Shown: in pieces, positions 24,052 to 33,199 of the stretch
How the letters are laid out: every line of letters begins with the position of its first letter
Position numbering within the stretch: the first letter of the stretch is position 1
Assembly (NCBI GenBank): GCA_002361355.1
Contig: DESQ01000033.1
Location: forward strand, 1 to 64,000
Direction of reading: 5' to 3'
Origin: Lachnospiraceae bacterium UBA3310
Lineage (GTDB): Bacteria; Bacillota; Clostridia; Lachnospirales; Lachnospiraceae
Length of the DNA: 64,000 nucleotides
Position numbers and translations under genes: made by a program
Notes under the pieces: model-generated
What the model was told of the DNA's origin: nothing
What the model saw: only the letters and a program-made list of their open reading frames with translations
Database searches by the model: none

Positions 24052-24080
24052 TTGCATAATTTATCGTTTTGCATTATAAT
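24052..24080 (+). promoter_or_regulatory. Strong sigma-A promoter of the small gene at 24129
   Basis: TTGCAT (24052-24057), 17-bp spacer, perfect TATAAT (24075-24080). Divergent from the metA promoter. Confidence 0.8.
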
Positions 24081-24128
24081 TGAGAAGTACTGTTTAGCTA
24101 GATTTTCTTGAAGGGGCACGATCAGACT

Positions 24129-24419
24129 ATGGAGACAGCATATCAGAAAGTAAAAGTACACAATGAACTGGAATGGTGTCAGGTTAAGGATATGGCGACA
24201 AAGGAGAAGATAGAAAAGGTGCTGTTAAAACACCGTGTATCCTATTTTGTGAAGTGGGAGAAACCGAAATTCTTTTCTAACGATACGTTCGGTTCCTGTG
24301 TATTTTGTGTGAACCAGTTACAGAAGGAGAGCGCAGACAACGCAATCGAAGAACTTGCGGAGGATGTGAGAGATAAGATCCGGTTTATCAACCGTAAAGT
24401 GGAAAAGACATTCTATTAG
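24129..24419 (+). CDS. Unknown 96-residue soluble protein
   Basis: The protein is small and charged, with Trp and Cys residues (ELEWCQVKDM, GSCVFCVNQLQ) and no membrane segment. It has alternating helix- and strand-like parts, such as HRVSYFVKWEKPKFF. The Cys pair CVFC alone does not make a zinc site. It has a strong promoter and a good terminator, so it is a monocistronic, probably well expressed gene. ATG 24129 is used; AAGGGG lies about 12 bases upstream, which is long but acceptable, while TTG 24108 would lie before the ribosome site. I do not recognise the family. Confidence 0.7.
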   Translation: METAYQKVKVHNELEWCQVKDMATKEKIEKVLLKHRVSYFVKWEKPKFFSNDTFGSCVFCVNQLQKESADNAIEELAEDVRDKIRFINRKVEKTFY

Positions 24420-24432
24420 ACGAAAAACGCCG

Positions 24433-24466
24433 GAAGCGGATGCTGTTACGCACCCGCTTCTTTTTT
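24433..24466 (+). terminator. Rho-independent terminator after the small gene
   Basis: GAAGCGGATGC (24433-24443) pairs with GCACCCGCTTC (24450-24460) with one mismatch, then six T's. It overlaps the last bases of the converging large gene. Confidence 0.8.
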
Positions 24467-27400
24467 CAGGTTTTTTTGCGCCGTGGACAGCATCAGTTTG
24501 ATACGGTTCAACTGATTTACCTCGCTTGCGCCAGGATCGTAGTCGATGGCTACGATATTGGAACTGGGGAAACGTTTCCGCAGCTCCTTGATCACGCCCT
24601 TTCCAACGACATGGTTTGGCAGGCATCCAAAAGGCTGGGTGCAGACAATATTGTTTACGCCGCTGTGGATCAGTTCTACCATCTCTCCGGTAAGGAACCA
24701 TCCTTCGCCGGTCTGGTTGCCGATATCCACGATGGGTTTCGCATAGTCCACCAGCGTGCGGATGTGCACGGGAGGCGTAAAATGCTTACTCTTTGCAAAT
24801 TCATTCGCAGTCTGCGCCCGCAGTTTCTCAAGAGCTTTGATGCCAAGATTGGAAAGCAGGGCCGCTTTCTTTGACGTGCCCAGGTAATCCGCCTTGTAAA
24901 TCTGGTTATAGAAGCAGTAGAGCATAAAGTCCAGAAGATCCGGCACGACGGCTTCCGCGCCTTCGTGCTCCAGAAGTTCTACCAGATGGTTGTTGGCGGC
25001 GGGAGCAAATTTGACAAGGATTTCTCCCACAATACCCACGCGGGGTTTCTGCAGATCCTCATGGATGGGAACTGCGTCAAAATCACGGATAATCTGACGG
25101 CACATCCGCTGGAAGGTCAGATAATTCATGGATTTTCTTGAAACAAATTCCCGGCATTTTTCTACCCATTCGGCATGCAGGGCATCCACAGAGCCGGGCT
25201 CTTTTTCATAGGGCCGCATACGATAGACGCAGCGCATGAAAATGTCGCCGAAAAGGGCGCTGTAAGCGGCCCGCATGAGGAGATCGAGGTTCAGGTGGAA
25301 ACCTGGATTGCTCTCGATTCCGGCAAGATTTAAGGAGATGACGGGAATCTGAGACATGCCCGCTTTCTCCAGCGCGCGTCTGATAAAGCCCACATAGTTT
25401 GTCGCACGGCATCCGCCGCCGGTCTGGCTCATGACGATGGCTACCTTATTCAAGTCATATTTGCCGGAATGCAGGGCATCCATAATTTGTCCCACCACCA
25501 TAAGGGAAGGATAACACGCGTCATTATTTACATATTTCAAACCCATATCCACAGCATGCCGGTTGTCGTTGTCCAGTACTTCGAAGTGGTAACCACAGGC
25601 GTTAAAGGCGGCTTCCATGATCTCGAAATGAATGGGAGACATCTGGGGGCAGAGGATGGTATAGTCCTTCCGCATTTCTTCCGTGAAGGGCACTTTGGTG
25701 ATGGCGCTTGAACGGATGGTACGCTTTGCGGCCTGCTGTTCTTTCACCTTAATGGCGGAGAGCAGGGAGCGGATACGGATTCTGGCGGCGCCGAGATTGT
25801 TTACCTCGTCGATTTTCAGACAGGTATAAATCTTATCTGAGCCGCTGAGAATATCGTTTACCTGATCCGTGGTGACGGCATCCAGGCCGCAGCCGAAGGA
25901 GTTGAGCTGAATCAGATCCAGATCCTCCCTTGTCTTTACAAAACTTGCCGCCGCGTAGAGTCTGGAGTGGTACATCCATTGGTCGGAGACGATCAGTGGC
26001 CGCTCCGGAGCGGCAAGATGGGAGACGGAATCCTCCGTGAGCACCGCGATATCGTAGGAGGTGATCAGTTCGGGGATGCCGTGGTTAATTTCAGGGTCAA
26101 TATGGTAAGGCCGTCCCGCAAGGACAATGCCGCGCTTGTGGTTTTCCTCCAGATAGCGGAGCACCTCCTCGCCCTTGTCGCGCATATCCTGTCTGGCAGC
26201 GGCAAGCTCTTTCCATGCAGCATCCGCTGCATTCATAACATCTGTTACTGGAAGCTCCTGAAATTCCCTTGTCAATGCTTCTGTGACAGTCTGCAGGCTC
26301 TTAAAGGACAGGAAGGGGTTACGGAAAACAACCTCTCCGCGTCCGATTTCCTCCACGTTGTTTTTAATGTTCTCGGAGTAGGAGGTGACAATGGGGCAGT
26401 TATAGTGGTTGTTTGCGTCGTGAAATTCATCCCGCTCATAAAAGAGGGCAGGATAGAAGATAAAGTTCACCTTCTGTTTGATGAGCCATGACACATGGCC
26501 GTGAGCCAGCTTCGCGGGATAGCACTCCGATTCGCTGGGGATGGATTCGATGCCGAGTTCGTAAATATTGCGGTTGGAAACGGGCGAGAGCACCACACGA
26601 AAGCCCAGCTTCGTAAAGAAGGTGAACCAGAAGGGGTAGTTCTCGTACATATTCAAAACTCTCGGAATCCCGACAGTGCCCCGCTTTGCCTCATCGGCGG
26701 GCAGAGGCTCATAGGAAAAATAGCGTTTCAGTTTATAGTCAAACAGGTTGGGAGCGCCATTTTCTTTTTTGGCGCGTCCAAGACCTCTCTCACAGCGGTT
26801 GCCGGAAATGTACTGGCGGCCTCCCGTAAATTTATTGATGGTGAGACGGCAGTTGTTGGTACAGCCTTTACATTTTGCCATGCTGGTTTCATATTGCAGA
26901 CTGGTGATCTGTTCCAGATTCAGCATGGTGGTCTGGTAACCTTCCGTAAAATGTTCCCTGGCGATCAACGCCGCGCCGAAAGCGCCCATAATACCGGCGA
27001 TATCGGGACGGATAGCCTTGCAGCCGGCGATCTTTTCAAAACTTCGAAGAACTGCATCGTTGTAAAAGGTGCCGCCCTGCACTACAATATTTTTCCCGAG
27101 CGCCGAAGCGTCGGAAACTTTGATTACTTTGAAGAGCGCATTTTTGATGACAGAGTAGGCAAGTCCCGCAGAAATATCGGAGACGGAAGCCCCCTCTTTC
27201 TGTGCTTGTTTTACCTTGGAATTCATAAATACCGTACAGCGGGTGCCAAGATCAATGGGATGCTCTGCAAAGAGCGCGGTTCTCGCGAAATCCTCCACGC
27301 TGTAATTTAAGGATTTGGCAAAGGTTTCTATAAAAGAACCACAGCCGGAAGAGCAGGCTTCGTTTAACTGTACGCTGTCCACGGTCTGATTTTTGATTTT

Positions 27401-28690
27401 AATGCATTTCATGTCCTGTCCGCCGATGTCCAGAATACAGTCTACTTCCGGGTCAAAGAAAGCGGCGGCGTTGTAGTGCGCCACGGTCTCCACCTCGCCG
27501 TCGTCCAGCAAAAAGGCGGCTTTCATCAGCGCTTCACCGTAACCGGTGGAGCAGGAGCGGGCAATTTTTACACCGTCCGGAAGCAGGCTGTAAATCTCCT
27601 TTAAGGAGCGGATGGCAGTTTTAAGCGGGCTGCCGTCGTTGCTGCTGTAAAAGGAATAGAGCAGGGAACCGTCCTCCCCTACAAGAGCAACTTTGGTGGT
27701 GGTTGATCCGGCGTCGATTCCAAGGAAACAGTTTCCCTGATAGGAGGCAAGGTCGCCCGTAGCGACATGGTGCGTGCTGTGACGGGCCAAAAAAGCGTCG
27801 TAATCCTCCTGGGAGGCAAAAAGCGGCTCCATGCGCTCCACCTCAAATTCCATCTTTATATCGGAAGAGAGCTTGTCATTCAGCTCTTTCATGGTATAAC
27901 AGGTCTCCTCCTTCGCGTTCAGGGCGGAGCCGATGGCGGCGAAGAGGTGGGAGTTGTCCGTATCAATAATATGGGCGTCGTCCAGCTTTAAGGTGCGGAT
28001 AAAAGACTGTTTCAACTCCGATAAAAAGTGCAGCGGGCCGCCCAGAAACGCCACATGTCCGCGAATCGGCTTACCGCAGGCAAGACCGCTGATGGTCTGG
28101 TTTACCACTGCCTGAAAAATAGAGGCGGAAAGATCCTCTTTTGTTGCGCCGTCGTTGATGAGGGGCTGGATGTCGGATTTGGCGAACACGCCGCAGCGGG
28201 CCGCTATCGTGTAAAGGGAATGGTAGTTTTTGGCATACTCGTTTAGCCCGGAAGCGTCCGTCTGCAGGAGGGAAGCCATCTGGTCAATAAAAGAACCTGT
28301 GCCGCCCGCGCAGATGCCGTTCATCCGCTGTTCTACATTGCCGCCCTCAAAATAGATAATTTTGGCGTCCTCGCCGCCAAGCTCTATAGCCACATCTGTG
28401 ACGGGCGCAAAAGTCTGCAGGGAGGTGGATACGGCAATCACCTCCTGAACAAAGGGAATCTGCAGATGGTTGGCGAGAGTAAGGCCGCCGGAACCCGTAA
28501 TCATGGGATGAACCGTGAGGTCGCCGAGTTTTTCATAAGCCAGGGAGAGAAGCCGCTGCAGGGTTTCTCTGATATTGGCAAAATGTCTTTGGTAATCGGA
28601 AAAGAGTATCTGATGCCTGTCGTCCAGAATGGCGATCTTGACAGTGGTGGAACCGATGTCAATGCCAAGGGTATATTGCATATCACTCAT
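24446..28690 (-). CDS. Giant 2-hydroxyacyl-CoA dehydratase activator-like protein (two ASKHA ATPase domains plus HgdB-like part)
   Basis: The protein has 1414 residues. Two BcrAD/BadFG-type ATPase domains lie at about 5-265 ([27 protein letters not shown]) and 320-580 ([27 protein letters not shown]). A Cys-rich segment near 605-640 ([15 protein letters not shown]) and a DUF2229-like domain follow. The C-terminal HgdB-like region has [17 protein letters not shown] near 1150. In 2-hydroxyglutaryl-CoA dehydratase the activator feeds one electron to the dehydratase by ATP hydrolysis through a [4Fe-4S] cluster. Here everything is on one chain. Such fusions occur in many Clostridia, but no physiological substrate is established. 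ATG 28690 has AAGGAG upstream, and the gene stands alone. Confidence 0.85.
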   Translation of the reverse strand: MSDMQYTLGIDIGSTTVKIAILDDRHQILFSDYQRHFANIRETLQRLLSLAYEKLGDLTVHPMITGSGGLTLANHLQIPFVQEVIAVSTSLQTFAPVTDVAIELGGEDAKIIYFEGGNVEQRMNGICAGGTGSFIDQMASLLQTDASGLNEYAKNYHSLYTIAARCGVFAKSDIQPLINDGATKEDLSASIFQAVVNQTISGLACGKPIRGHVAFLGGPLHFLSELKQSFIRTLKLDDAHIIDTDNSHLFAAIGSALNAKEETCYTMKELNDKLSSDIKMEFEVERMEPLFASQEDYDAFLARHSTHHVATGDLASYQGNCFLGIDAGSTTTKVALVGEDGSLLYSFYSSNDGSPLKTAIRSLKEIYSLLPDGVKIARSCSTGYGEALMKAAFLLDDGEVETVAHYNAAAFFDPEVDCILDIGGQDMKCIKIKNQTVDSVQLNEACSSGCGSFIETFAKSLNYSVEDFARTALFAEHPIDLGTRCTVFMNSKVKQAQKEGASVSDISAGLAYSVIKNALFKVIKVSDASALGKNIVVQGGTFYNDAVLRSFEKIAGCKAIRPDIAGIMGAFGAALIAREHFTEGYQTTMLNLEQITSLQYETSMAKCKGCTNNCRLTINKFTGGRQYISGNRCERGLGRAKKENGAPNLFDYKLKRYFSYEPLPADEAKRGTVGIPRVLNMYENYPFWFTFFTKLGFRVVLSPVSNRNIYELGIESIPSESECYPAKLAHGHVSWLIKQKVNFIFYPALFYERDEFHDANNHYNCPIVTSYSENIKNNVEEIGRGEVVFRNPFLSFKSLQTVTEALTREFQELPVTDVMNAADAAWKELAAARQDMRDKGEEVLRYLEENHKRGIVLAGRPYHIDPEINHGIPELITSYDIAVLTEDSVSHLAAPERPLIVSDQWMYHSRLYAAASFVKTREDLDLIQLNSFGCGLDAVTTDQVNDILSGSDKIYTCLKIDEVNNLGAARIRIRSLLSAIKVKEQQAAKRTIRSSAITKVPFTEEMRKDYTILCPQMSPIHFEIMEAAFNACGYHFEVLDNDNRHAVDMGLKYVNNDACYPSLMVVGQIMDALHSGKYDLNKVAIVMSQTGGGCRATNYVGFIRRALEKAGMSQIPVISLNLAGIESNPGFHLNLDLLMRAAYSALFGDIFMRCVYRMRPYEKEPGSVDALHAEWVEKCREFVSRKSMNYLTFQRMCRQIIRDFDAVPIHEDLQKPRVGIVGEILVKFAPAANNHLVELLEHEGAEAVVPDLLDFMLYCFYNQIYKADYLGTSKKAALLSNLGIKALEKLRAQTANEFAKSKHFTPPVHIRTLVDYAKPIVDIGNQTGEGWFLTGEMVELIHSGVNNIVCTQPFGCLPNHVVGKGVIKELRKRFPSSNIVAIDYDPGASEVNQLNRIKLMLSTAQKNLKKEAGA

Positions 28691-28781
28691 TTCTCGTTCA
28701 CTCCTTTAATGGTTGAAAAAGGTTTCAGGAATTCATTTCCTTTTTTTCCTTATTAAAATGCGTTTTTCCGCATACCCTGTC

Positions 28782-28810
28782 ATTATACGACACAGTTTTC
28801 CAAAATGCAA
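28782..28810 (-). promoter_or_regulatory. Sigma-A promoter of the large activator gene
   Basis: Minus-strand TTGCAT (28810-28805), 17-bp spacer, TATAAT (28787-28782), leader about 85 bases. Confidence 0.75.
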
Positions 28811-28893
28811 TTCTCCAATTCTTAGAAAAACATGAAGTTTTAGGGAGGCATTTATTAAATTTTTGTGACGCTGCGTTTTTTTAGGCTGCGGCG

Positions 28894-28922
28894 TTTACTT
28901 TTAAAAAGAGGAATGCTATATT
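28894..28922 (+). promoter_or_regulatory. Sigma-A promoter of the rhomboid-like gene
   Basis: TTTACT (28894-28899), 17-bp spacer, TATATT (28917-28922). Confidence 0.6.
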
Positions 28923-28938
28923 ATATAATAGAATTTTG

Positions 28939-28968
28939 ATAATAGAATCCTGTTTTGGATTCTATTAT
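28939..28968 (+). promoter_or_regulatory. Perfect 12-bp hairpin in the leader of the rhomboid-like gene
   Basis: ATAATAGAATCC (28939-28950) pairs perfectly with GGATTCTATTAT (28957-28968), loop TGTTTT. It ends about 10 bases before the AGGAG site of the gene at 28991. There is no T-run after it, so it is more likely an RNA stability or translation element, or a DNA operator, than a terminator. Confidence 0.6.
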
Positions 28969-28990
28969 ATATTTTATAGGAGAGTATGTC

Positions 28991-29860
28991 ATGAGTCCTT
29001 TTGAGAAAAAATTTGGGAAATATGCCATCAAAAACCTTTCTTTTGTGCTGGTGGCCTGTTATGCGGTCGGGTATGTGATACAACAGTTTGACAGGTCGGG
29101 GATGATTACCCTGTATCTGAACTTAAATCCTTATGCGATTCTGCACGGGCAGGTCTGGCGGCTGGTGACATGGATATTGATTCCGCCCAGCAGCGGCGGG
29201 CTTTTCTTTACGTTGATTATGCTGTACTTTTATTGCTCGCTTGGCACATCGCTGGAGCGTACCTGGGGGACGTACCGGTATAATGTATATTTGTTTCAGG
29301 GTATGCTTTTCACGATAGTGGGTAGCTTTCTGCTGATGGGATACTGTTATCTTATCATGCCGCAGTTTCAATTGACGGATGAATATTTTAGCTATATAGG
29401 AATGATGTTCAGCACCTTTTATATCAATATGTCAATTTTCCTGGCGTATGCGGTAACCTTCCCGGAGGAACAGGTGCTTCTGATGTTCATTATTCCGGTC
29501 AGGGTGAAGTGGATGGGCATTTTCTATACGGTGGTGATTGCCTTCCAGTTCCTCACCACAGATGTGGTCGGGAAGTTTGTGATCGGCGCGTCCCTGCTGA
29601 ATTTTATTGTGTTCTTTTTTACATCGCGCAATATGATGCACCTGAATCCGAAACAGATTCACAGGCGGCAGGAGTTTAAGCGGGATGTGCGAAGAAATAC
29701 GGGGAGCACAAAGCATAAATGTGCGATCTGCGGCAGGACGGAGGTGGACAGCCCGCAGATGCAGTTCCGGTTCTGTTCCAAATGCGACGGGAACTATGAG
29801 TACTGCGAGGAGCATCTCTATACCCACACCCATATCAAACGGCCGGGTCAGAGGATGTGA
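28991..29860 (+). CDS. Rhomboid-like membrane protein with C-terminal zinc-ribbon, probably not a protease
   Basis: The protein has 289 residues. About six membrane segments are followed by a cytoplasmic tail with two CxxC pairs and His/Cys residues (CAICGRTE, FCSKCDGNYEYCEEH) that would bind zinc. The first part has a rhomboid signature (LNPYAILHGQVWRLVTWILIPP, then a LERTWGTYRYNVYLF loop). The Ser of GxSG in TM4 and the matching His are not seen, so catalysis is doubtful. ATG 28991 has AGGAG 8 bases upstream; an upstream GTG-type start would run through the leader hairpin. It is followed by the sigma-like gene. The role is unknown. Confidence 0.7.
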   Translation: MSPFEKKFGKYAIKNLSFVLVACYAVGYVIQQFDRSGMITLYLNLNPYAILHGQVWRLVTWILIPPSSGGLFFTLIMLYFYCSLGTSLERTWGTYRYNVYLFQGMLFTIVGSFLLMGYCYLIMPQFQLTDEYFSYIGMMFSTFYINMSIFLAYAVTFPEEQVLLMFIIPVRVKWMGIFYTVVIAFQFLTTDVVGKFVIGASLLNFIVFFFTSRNMMHLNPKQIHRRQEFKRDVRRNTGSTKHKCAICGRTEVDSPQMQFRFCSKCDGNYEYCEEHLYTHTHIKRPGQRM

Positions 29861-29932
29861 CTGTATGAGTAATAACATACGTTATTTAAGAGCAGGACGG
29901 GAAAGCTTGAAAAAATGGAAATGGAGAGAAAC

Positions 29933-30682
29933 ATGGGGCGGGAAGCAGAGTTTGCCGTAATTTTGGAGGAAATAAAGAAAAAGGCGAGGGCTGGACAGAA
30001 TTTTATCACGGGCGCAGAGATTGAGGAGGCGTTTTCGTCCCTTTCTCTTTCCGCAGAGCAGATGGAGATGGTGTATGCCTATCTGCGTGAAAATAAGATT
30101 GGAATAGACGAGCCTGTGGATGCAGACGCTTATCTGGAGGAGGAAGAGCGGAATTATCTGGATACCTATCTGGAGGCGCTGCAGGAACTTCCGGGGGCGA
30201 CGGACGGAGAGAGGGAAGCCATCACATTGTCCGCCATGGCGGGAGATGCGGATGCGGTGAAGAGACTGACGGAACTTATGCTGCCGGAAGTGCCGCAGAT
30301 TGCGAAACTATATGCGGGGCAGGGGGTCAGTCTGGAAGATCTGATCGGTGAGGGCAATGTAGCGCTCTCTCTGGGTGTTACCATGCTGGGAGCGCTGGAA
30401 CACGCAGGCGAGGCGCAGGGAATGCTTGGCAAGATGATTATGGACGCCATGGAAGACTGCATTGCCCGGAATGCGGCGGAGGAAAAAAGCGACCGGAAGA
30501 TCGCCGACAAGGTAAATAAGGTGGCGGATGCGGCCAATGCACTGCAGGAGGAACTTCGCAGGGCGGTGACGGTGGAGGAACTGATGGAGGAGTCCGGGTT
30601 TTCCAGAAAGGCCATCGAGGATGCCATCCGTGTGAGCGGCGGCAAGATAGAGTCTATCGAAACGAAGCAGTCCTCGGTATAG
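29933..30682 (+). CDS. Sigma-70-like protein without regions 2.3-2.4 and 4
   Basis: The protein has 249 residues. Residues 8-58 resemble sigma-70 region 1.1 (ILEEIKKKARAGQNFITGAEIEEAF, cited by ends, then LSAEQMEMVYAYLRENKIGI). Residues 104-150 resemble the core-polymerase-binding regions 2.1-2.2 (EVPQIAKLYAGQGVSLEDLI, GEGNVALSLGV). After this the normal -10-reading helices are missing. Residues 195-240 look like a region 3-type HTH (VTVEELMEESGFSRKAIEDA). No region 4 follows. It may bind RNA polymerase without recognising promoters in the usual way. ATG 29933 is preferred (GGAGAG 5 bases upstream). The rhomboid-like gene lies upstream and an unknown gene 16 bp downstream. Confidence 0.65.
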   Translation: MGREAEFAVILEEIKKKARAGQNFITGAEIEEAFSSLSLSAEQMEMVYAYLRENKIGIDEPVDADAYLEEEERNYLDTYLEALQELPGATDGEREAITLSAMAGDADAVKRLTELMLPEVPQIAKLYAGQGVSLEDLIGEGNVALSLGVTMLGALEHAGEAQGMLGKMIMDAMEDCIARNAAEEKSDRKIADKVNKVADAANALQEELRRAVTVEELMEESGFSRKAIEDAIRVSGGKIESIETKQSSV

Positions 30683-30698
30683 ATGTTGGGAGAAGACG

Positions 30699-31121
30699 AT
30701 GGAGGCAGAAAACAGAGATTATAAATACTTTATGCAGGATACGGGTTCGATTTATCTGGGCGCGAAGCTGGATTACGCGGAGATTTTGCAGGACAAGATG
30801 ATAAATTTTAAGTACAAGAGTATTGTGGAACACTATATTTTTAAGGATACCGATCCGGAGACCACGCTGGAGAGCCAGCTTTACTATATGACAAAAGAAC
30901 AGTTTTCCTACAGAACCTACGAGCAGTTAAAGGCGAAGGTGAAGATCAGTATTCTGGAAGACAAAAAAACTCTTTTCGGTAAGCGAAAGACCGGGTATGC
31001 CACAAAAACCATGCCGCTTGCCGCTTTTGTTGACATCAATCTGGCACAGAAAAAAGCCAGGGGTGTGGTGATACAGGAACTTGCCCTGTCGAAGTTAGCG
31101 CTGATGGCCTTTGTCGTGTAG
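30699..31121 (+). CDS. Unknown 140-residue protein, downstream of the sigma-like gene
   Basis: This is a mixed alpha/beta protein without membrane segment or signal peptide (SIYLGAKLDYAEIL, YRTYEQLKAKVKISILEDKK). It begins 16 bp after the sigma-like gene with GGGAGAAG as ribosome site, so both are probably translated from one mRNA. No motif that I recognise is present. A role connected with the sigma-like protein is possible but rests on position alone. Confidence 0.65.
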   Translation: MEAENRDYKYFMQDTGSIYLGAKLDYAEILQDKMINFKYKSIVEHYIFKDTDPETTLESQLYYMTKEQFSYRTYEQLKAKVKISILEDKKTLFGKRKTGYATKTMPLAAFVDINLAQKKARGVVIQELALSKLALMAFVV

Positions 31122-31211
31122 GGCTTATAATGGCATTATTACGCGGTAATTTGCGCTGCGCGATGACTTACAAATTATTTTTTCGCATTATTTTTAAAAT
31201 ACCGCTTGATT

Positions 31212-31307
31212 TTGACAAAAACATTTGTTAAAATTAGTATCGTAAAATTCCCCTTTTACACTGAGCAGGTGAAAGACTTTTCAAGCCCTTCGCCTGTTCT
31301 TTTATTT
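31212..31307 (+). ncRNA. Candidate small RNA: promoter and terminator without a gene between
   Basis: TTGACA (31212-31217), 17-bp spacer and TAGTAT (31235-31240) form a good promoter on the plus strand. About 20 bases after the expected start, GAGCAGGTG (31263-31271) pairs with CGCCTGTTC (31291-31299), with two wobbles, followed by TTTTATTT. The transcript would be about 60 nt, mostly one hairpin with a smaller inner stem (GAAA/TTTC). No reading frame fits, and the next gene on the right is on the opposite strand. It does not match an RNA family I know. Confidence 0.5.
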
Positions 31308-31310
31308 CCG

Positions 31311-31434
31311 CGCATAGGCAGAGAAGGAAGGCTGACGAAGCGGACATTATGCTTGCATAAATGTCTGCTTCGGTAGACTTACGGCGAGCAACGCGAGCGA
31401 GAAATGCGGAGCATTTCGAGTCTCTGCCTATGCG
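31311..31434. repeat. Nested palindrome A, after the tryptophan transporter operon
   Basis: Outer arms CGCATAGGCAGAGA (31311-31324) and TCTCTGCCTATGCG (31421-31434) match over 14 of 14 bases. Inside lie a 13-bp stem (31336-31348 with 31360-31372, one wobble) and a 7-bp hairpin GAAATGC-GGA-GCATTTC (31401-31417). It begins 10 bp after the trpZ stop. The minus-strand inner part (CTCGAAATGC, then CTCG) resembles palindromes at 59830 and 61362, so it belongs to a family of structured intergenic elements. Confidence 0.8.
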
Positions 31435-31443
31435 TGCCGTATG

Positions 31444-32247
31444 CTATTTGGATAATAAAATACGGTCGTTATCTAATTGTTTCCCGGCGCGTATTCTGAA
31501 TTGATCCAGCAAATCATCTATGGAGAGTTTTTTCCGTTCGTCCCCCGACACATGAAATACAATGCGGCCGCCGTCCATCATCAAGGTACGGTTTCCGAGT
31601 GAGAGAGCCTGATGCATGTTGTGGGTGACCATCAGGCAGGTGATGTTTCGCTCTGCAATGATTTTTTCCGTGAGGGCGAGCACTTTGTCTGCCGTGGCGG
31701 GATCGAGGGCGGCGGTATGCTCGTCGAGAAGAAGGATGCGTGGCGTCACCATGGTTGCCATTAAGAGCGTGAGCGCCTGTCTCTGTCCGCCGGAGAGCAG
31801 TCCCACGGGCTGTTTCATCCGGTCTTCCAGCCCCATGTCCAGAAGGGAGAGCTGTTCCCTGAATTTAGCCTTCTCCTTTGCACTGATCCGGCTGAAATAG
31901 GCGTGTCTGGAAGTGGATGCCCGCAGATAGGCAAGAGCCATATTTTCTTCGATGGTCATGTGGGGTGCCGTGCCCTTTAACGGATCCTGAAAAAGGTGGC
32001 CGATCACTTTGCTCCGTGTATGTTCTTTGCAGTAAGTGATATCATCGCCGCCCAGAATGATACGCCCCTCGTCCACGTAAAAGCTTCCCGTAATGGCGTT
32101 GAAGAGGGTAGATTTCCCAGCGCCGTTGCTGCCGACGATGGTGGCGAAATCCCCGTCTGCAAGGGACAGGCTCACGTTGTCCAGCGCCTTTTTTTCGTTG
32201 ACGGTGCCGGGATTAAAGGTTTTGGAGACGGAATCAATGACTAACAT
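31444..32247 (-). CDS. trpZ: ABC transporter ATP-binding protein (tryptophan transporter TrpZ type)
   Basis: This 267-residue ATPase has Walker A GSNGAGKST (residues about 39-47), Q-loop FQDP, signature LSGGQRQA, Walker B ILLLDEH and switch His in VTHNMHQ. It belongs to the group that works with LivH-like permeases and ABC_sub_bind lipoproteins. It is the third gene of a three-gene operon on the minus strand and overlaps the permease gene by 14 bp. It energises uptake of the substrate. Tryptophan as substrate follows from the Trp-specific T-box upstream. A stable palindrome follows 10 bp after the stop. Confidence 0.88.
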   Translation of the reverse strand: MLVIDSVSKTFNPGTVNEKKALDNVSLSLADGDFATIVGSNGAGKSTLFNAITGSFYVDEGRIILGGDDITYCKEHTRSKVIGHLFQDPLKGTAPHMTIEENMALAYLRASTSRHAYFSRISAKEKAKFREQLSLLDMGLEDRMKQPVGLLSGGQRQALTLLMATMVTPRILLLDEHTAALDPATADKVLALTEKIIAERNITCLMVTHNMHQALSLGNRTLMMDGGRIVFHVSGDERKKLSIDDLLDQFRIRAGKQLDNDRILLSK

Positions 32248-33187
32248 TCGTGTTCTCCTCCTTTCTGTTTATGCCGGGATTGTTGCTGCGCATTTTGTAG
32301 AAACGGGACTTTTCCTTCAAATACGGGAAGGAGATCGCGATTGCCACGATGATGGCGGAGACCAGTTTGAGGGCTTCCGCGGGTACGTTCAGGCGGAGCG
32401 CCAGCGCAACGATAAAACGGTAGAGGCAGCTTCCGAGAATGACACCGATCACCCTTTGAAACATGCCGCCCTTTCCAATGATGGTTTCGCCGATGATCAG
32501 GCTTGCCAGCGCGATGGTCACCATACCGGTGCCCAGATTGATGTCGCAGGATTTCTGATACTGTCCCAGAATGGCGCCGGAGAGGGCGGTCAGCGCGTTG
32601 GCGACGCACAGTCCCACGGTGATCATAAACAGCGGATTGATGCTGGATGCCCGTACCATGTGCTCGTTGTCGCCGGTGGCGCGGATGGAAAGGCCAAGTC
32701 TGGTGTTTAAAAACCACGATAAGAGAATCCCAATCACCAGTACAATCGCAAGCACGATCAGCAGTTTGTACCAGGAATCATACCAGGACGCCTGCACCTT
32801 ATCTTTTGCCAGACTGAAAATGGTATCGCTGGCGAAGAGATTTACATTGGAAGAAAAGCCCATCACAGCGATGTTGACTGTGTAGAGGCCTGTATTTACG
32901 ATGATGCCGGCCAGAATGGAGGGAACCCCCATCCTGGTCTGCAAAAAAGCGGTGATGAAACCGGAGCAGATACCGGCGCCCATGGCGGCGAAGAGGGCAA
33001 GATATGGATGCCCTGAGAGCGTCACCATGGCGCCCACCGCACAGCCTAAGGTAAAACAACCGTCGGTGGACAGATCCGCGATGTTTAAAATGCTGAAAGA
33101 GATAAAAAGCGCCAGCGCCACCAGAGAGTAGATACAGCCTAATTCCAGCGCGCTCTGCAAAATGGAAAGTGTGAATATTGCACTCAT
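32234..33187 (-). CDS. trpY: ABC transporter permease (TrpY type)
   Basis: This 317-residue integral membrane protein of the branched-chain permease class has about eight to nine membrane segments. Typical parts are SLVALALFISFSILNIADLS, DGCFTLGCAVGAM and GCFTL near the start, and LSGAILGQYQKSCDINLGTGMV (ends quoted) in the cytoplasmic loop that meets the ATPase. It forms the membrane channel of the three-part uptake system. It begins 12 bp after the binding-protein gene and overlaps trpZ by 14 bp, which shows translational coupling. Tryptophan specificity is inferred from regulation. Confidence 0.88.
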   Translation of the reverse strand: MSAIFTLSILQSALELGCIYSLVALALFISFSILNIADLSTDGCFTLGCAVGAMVTLSGHPYLALFAAMGAGICSGFITAFLQTRMGVPSILAGIIVNTGLYTVNIAVMGFSSNVNLFASDTIFSLAKDKVQASWYDSWYKLLIVLAIVLVIGILLSWFLNTRLGLSIRATGDNEHMVRASSINPLFMITVGLCVANALTALSGAILGQYQKSCDINLGTGMVTIALASLIIGETIIGKGGMFQRVIGVILGSCLYRFIVALALRLNVPAEALKLVSAIIVAIAISFPYLKEKSRFYKMRSNNPGINRKEENTNVSH

Positions 33188-33199
33188 GGGATCCCTCTT

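Noticed and set aside
29866..29960. Small open frame between the rhomboid-like and sigma-like genes
   Set aside because: It has no ribosome site, overlaps the sigma-like start and has a random-looking sequence.
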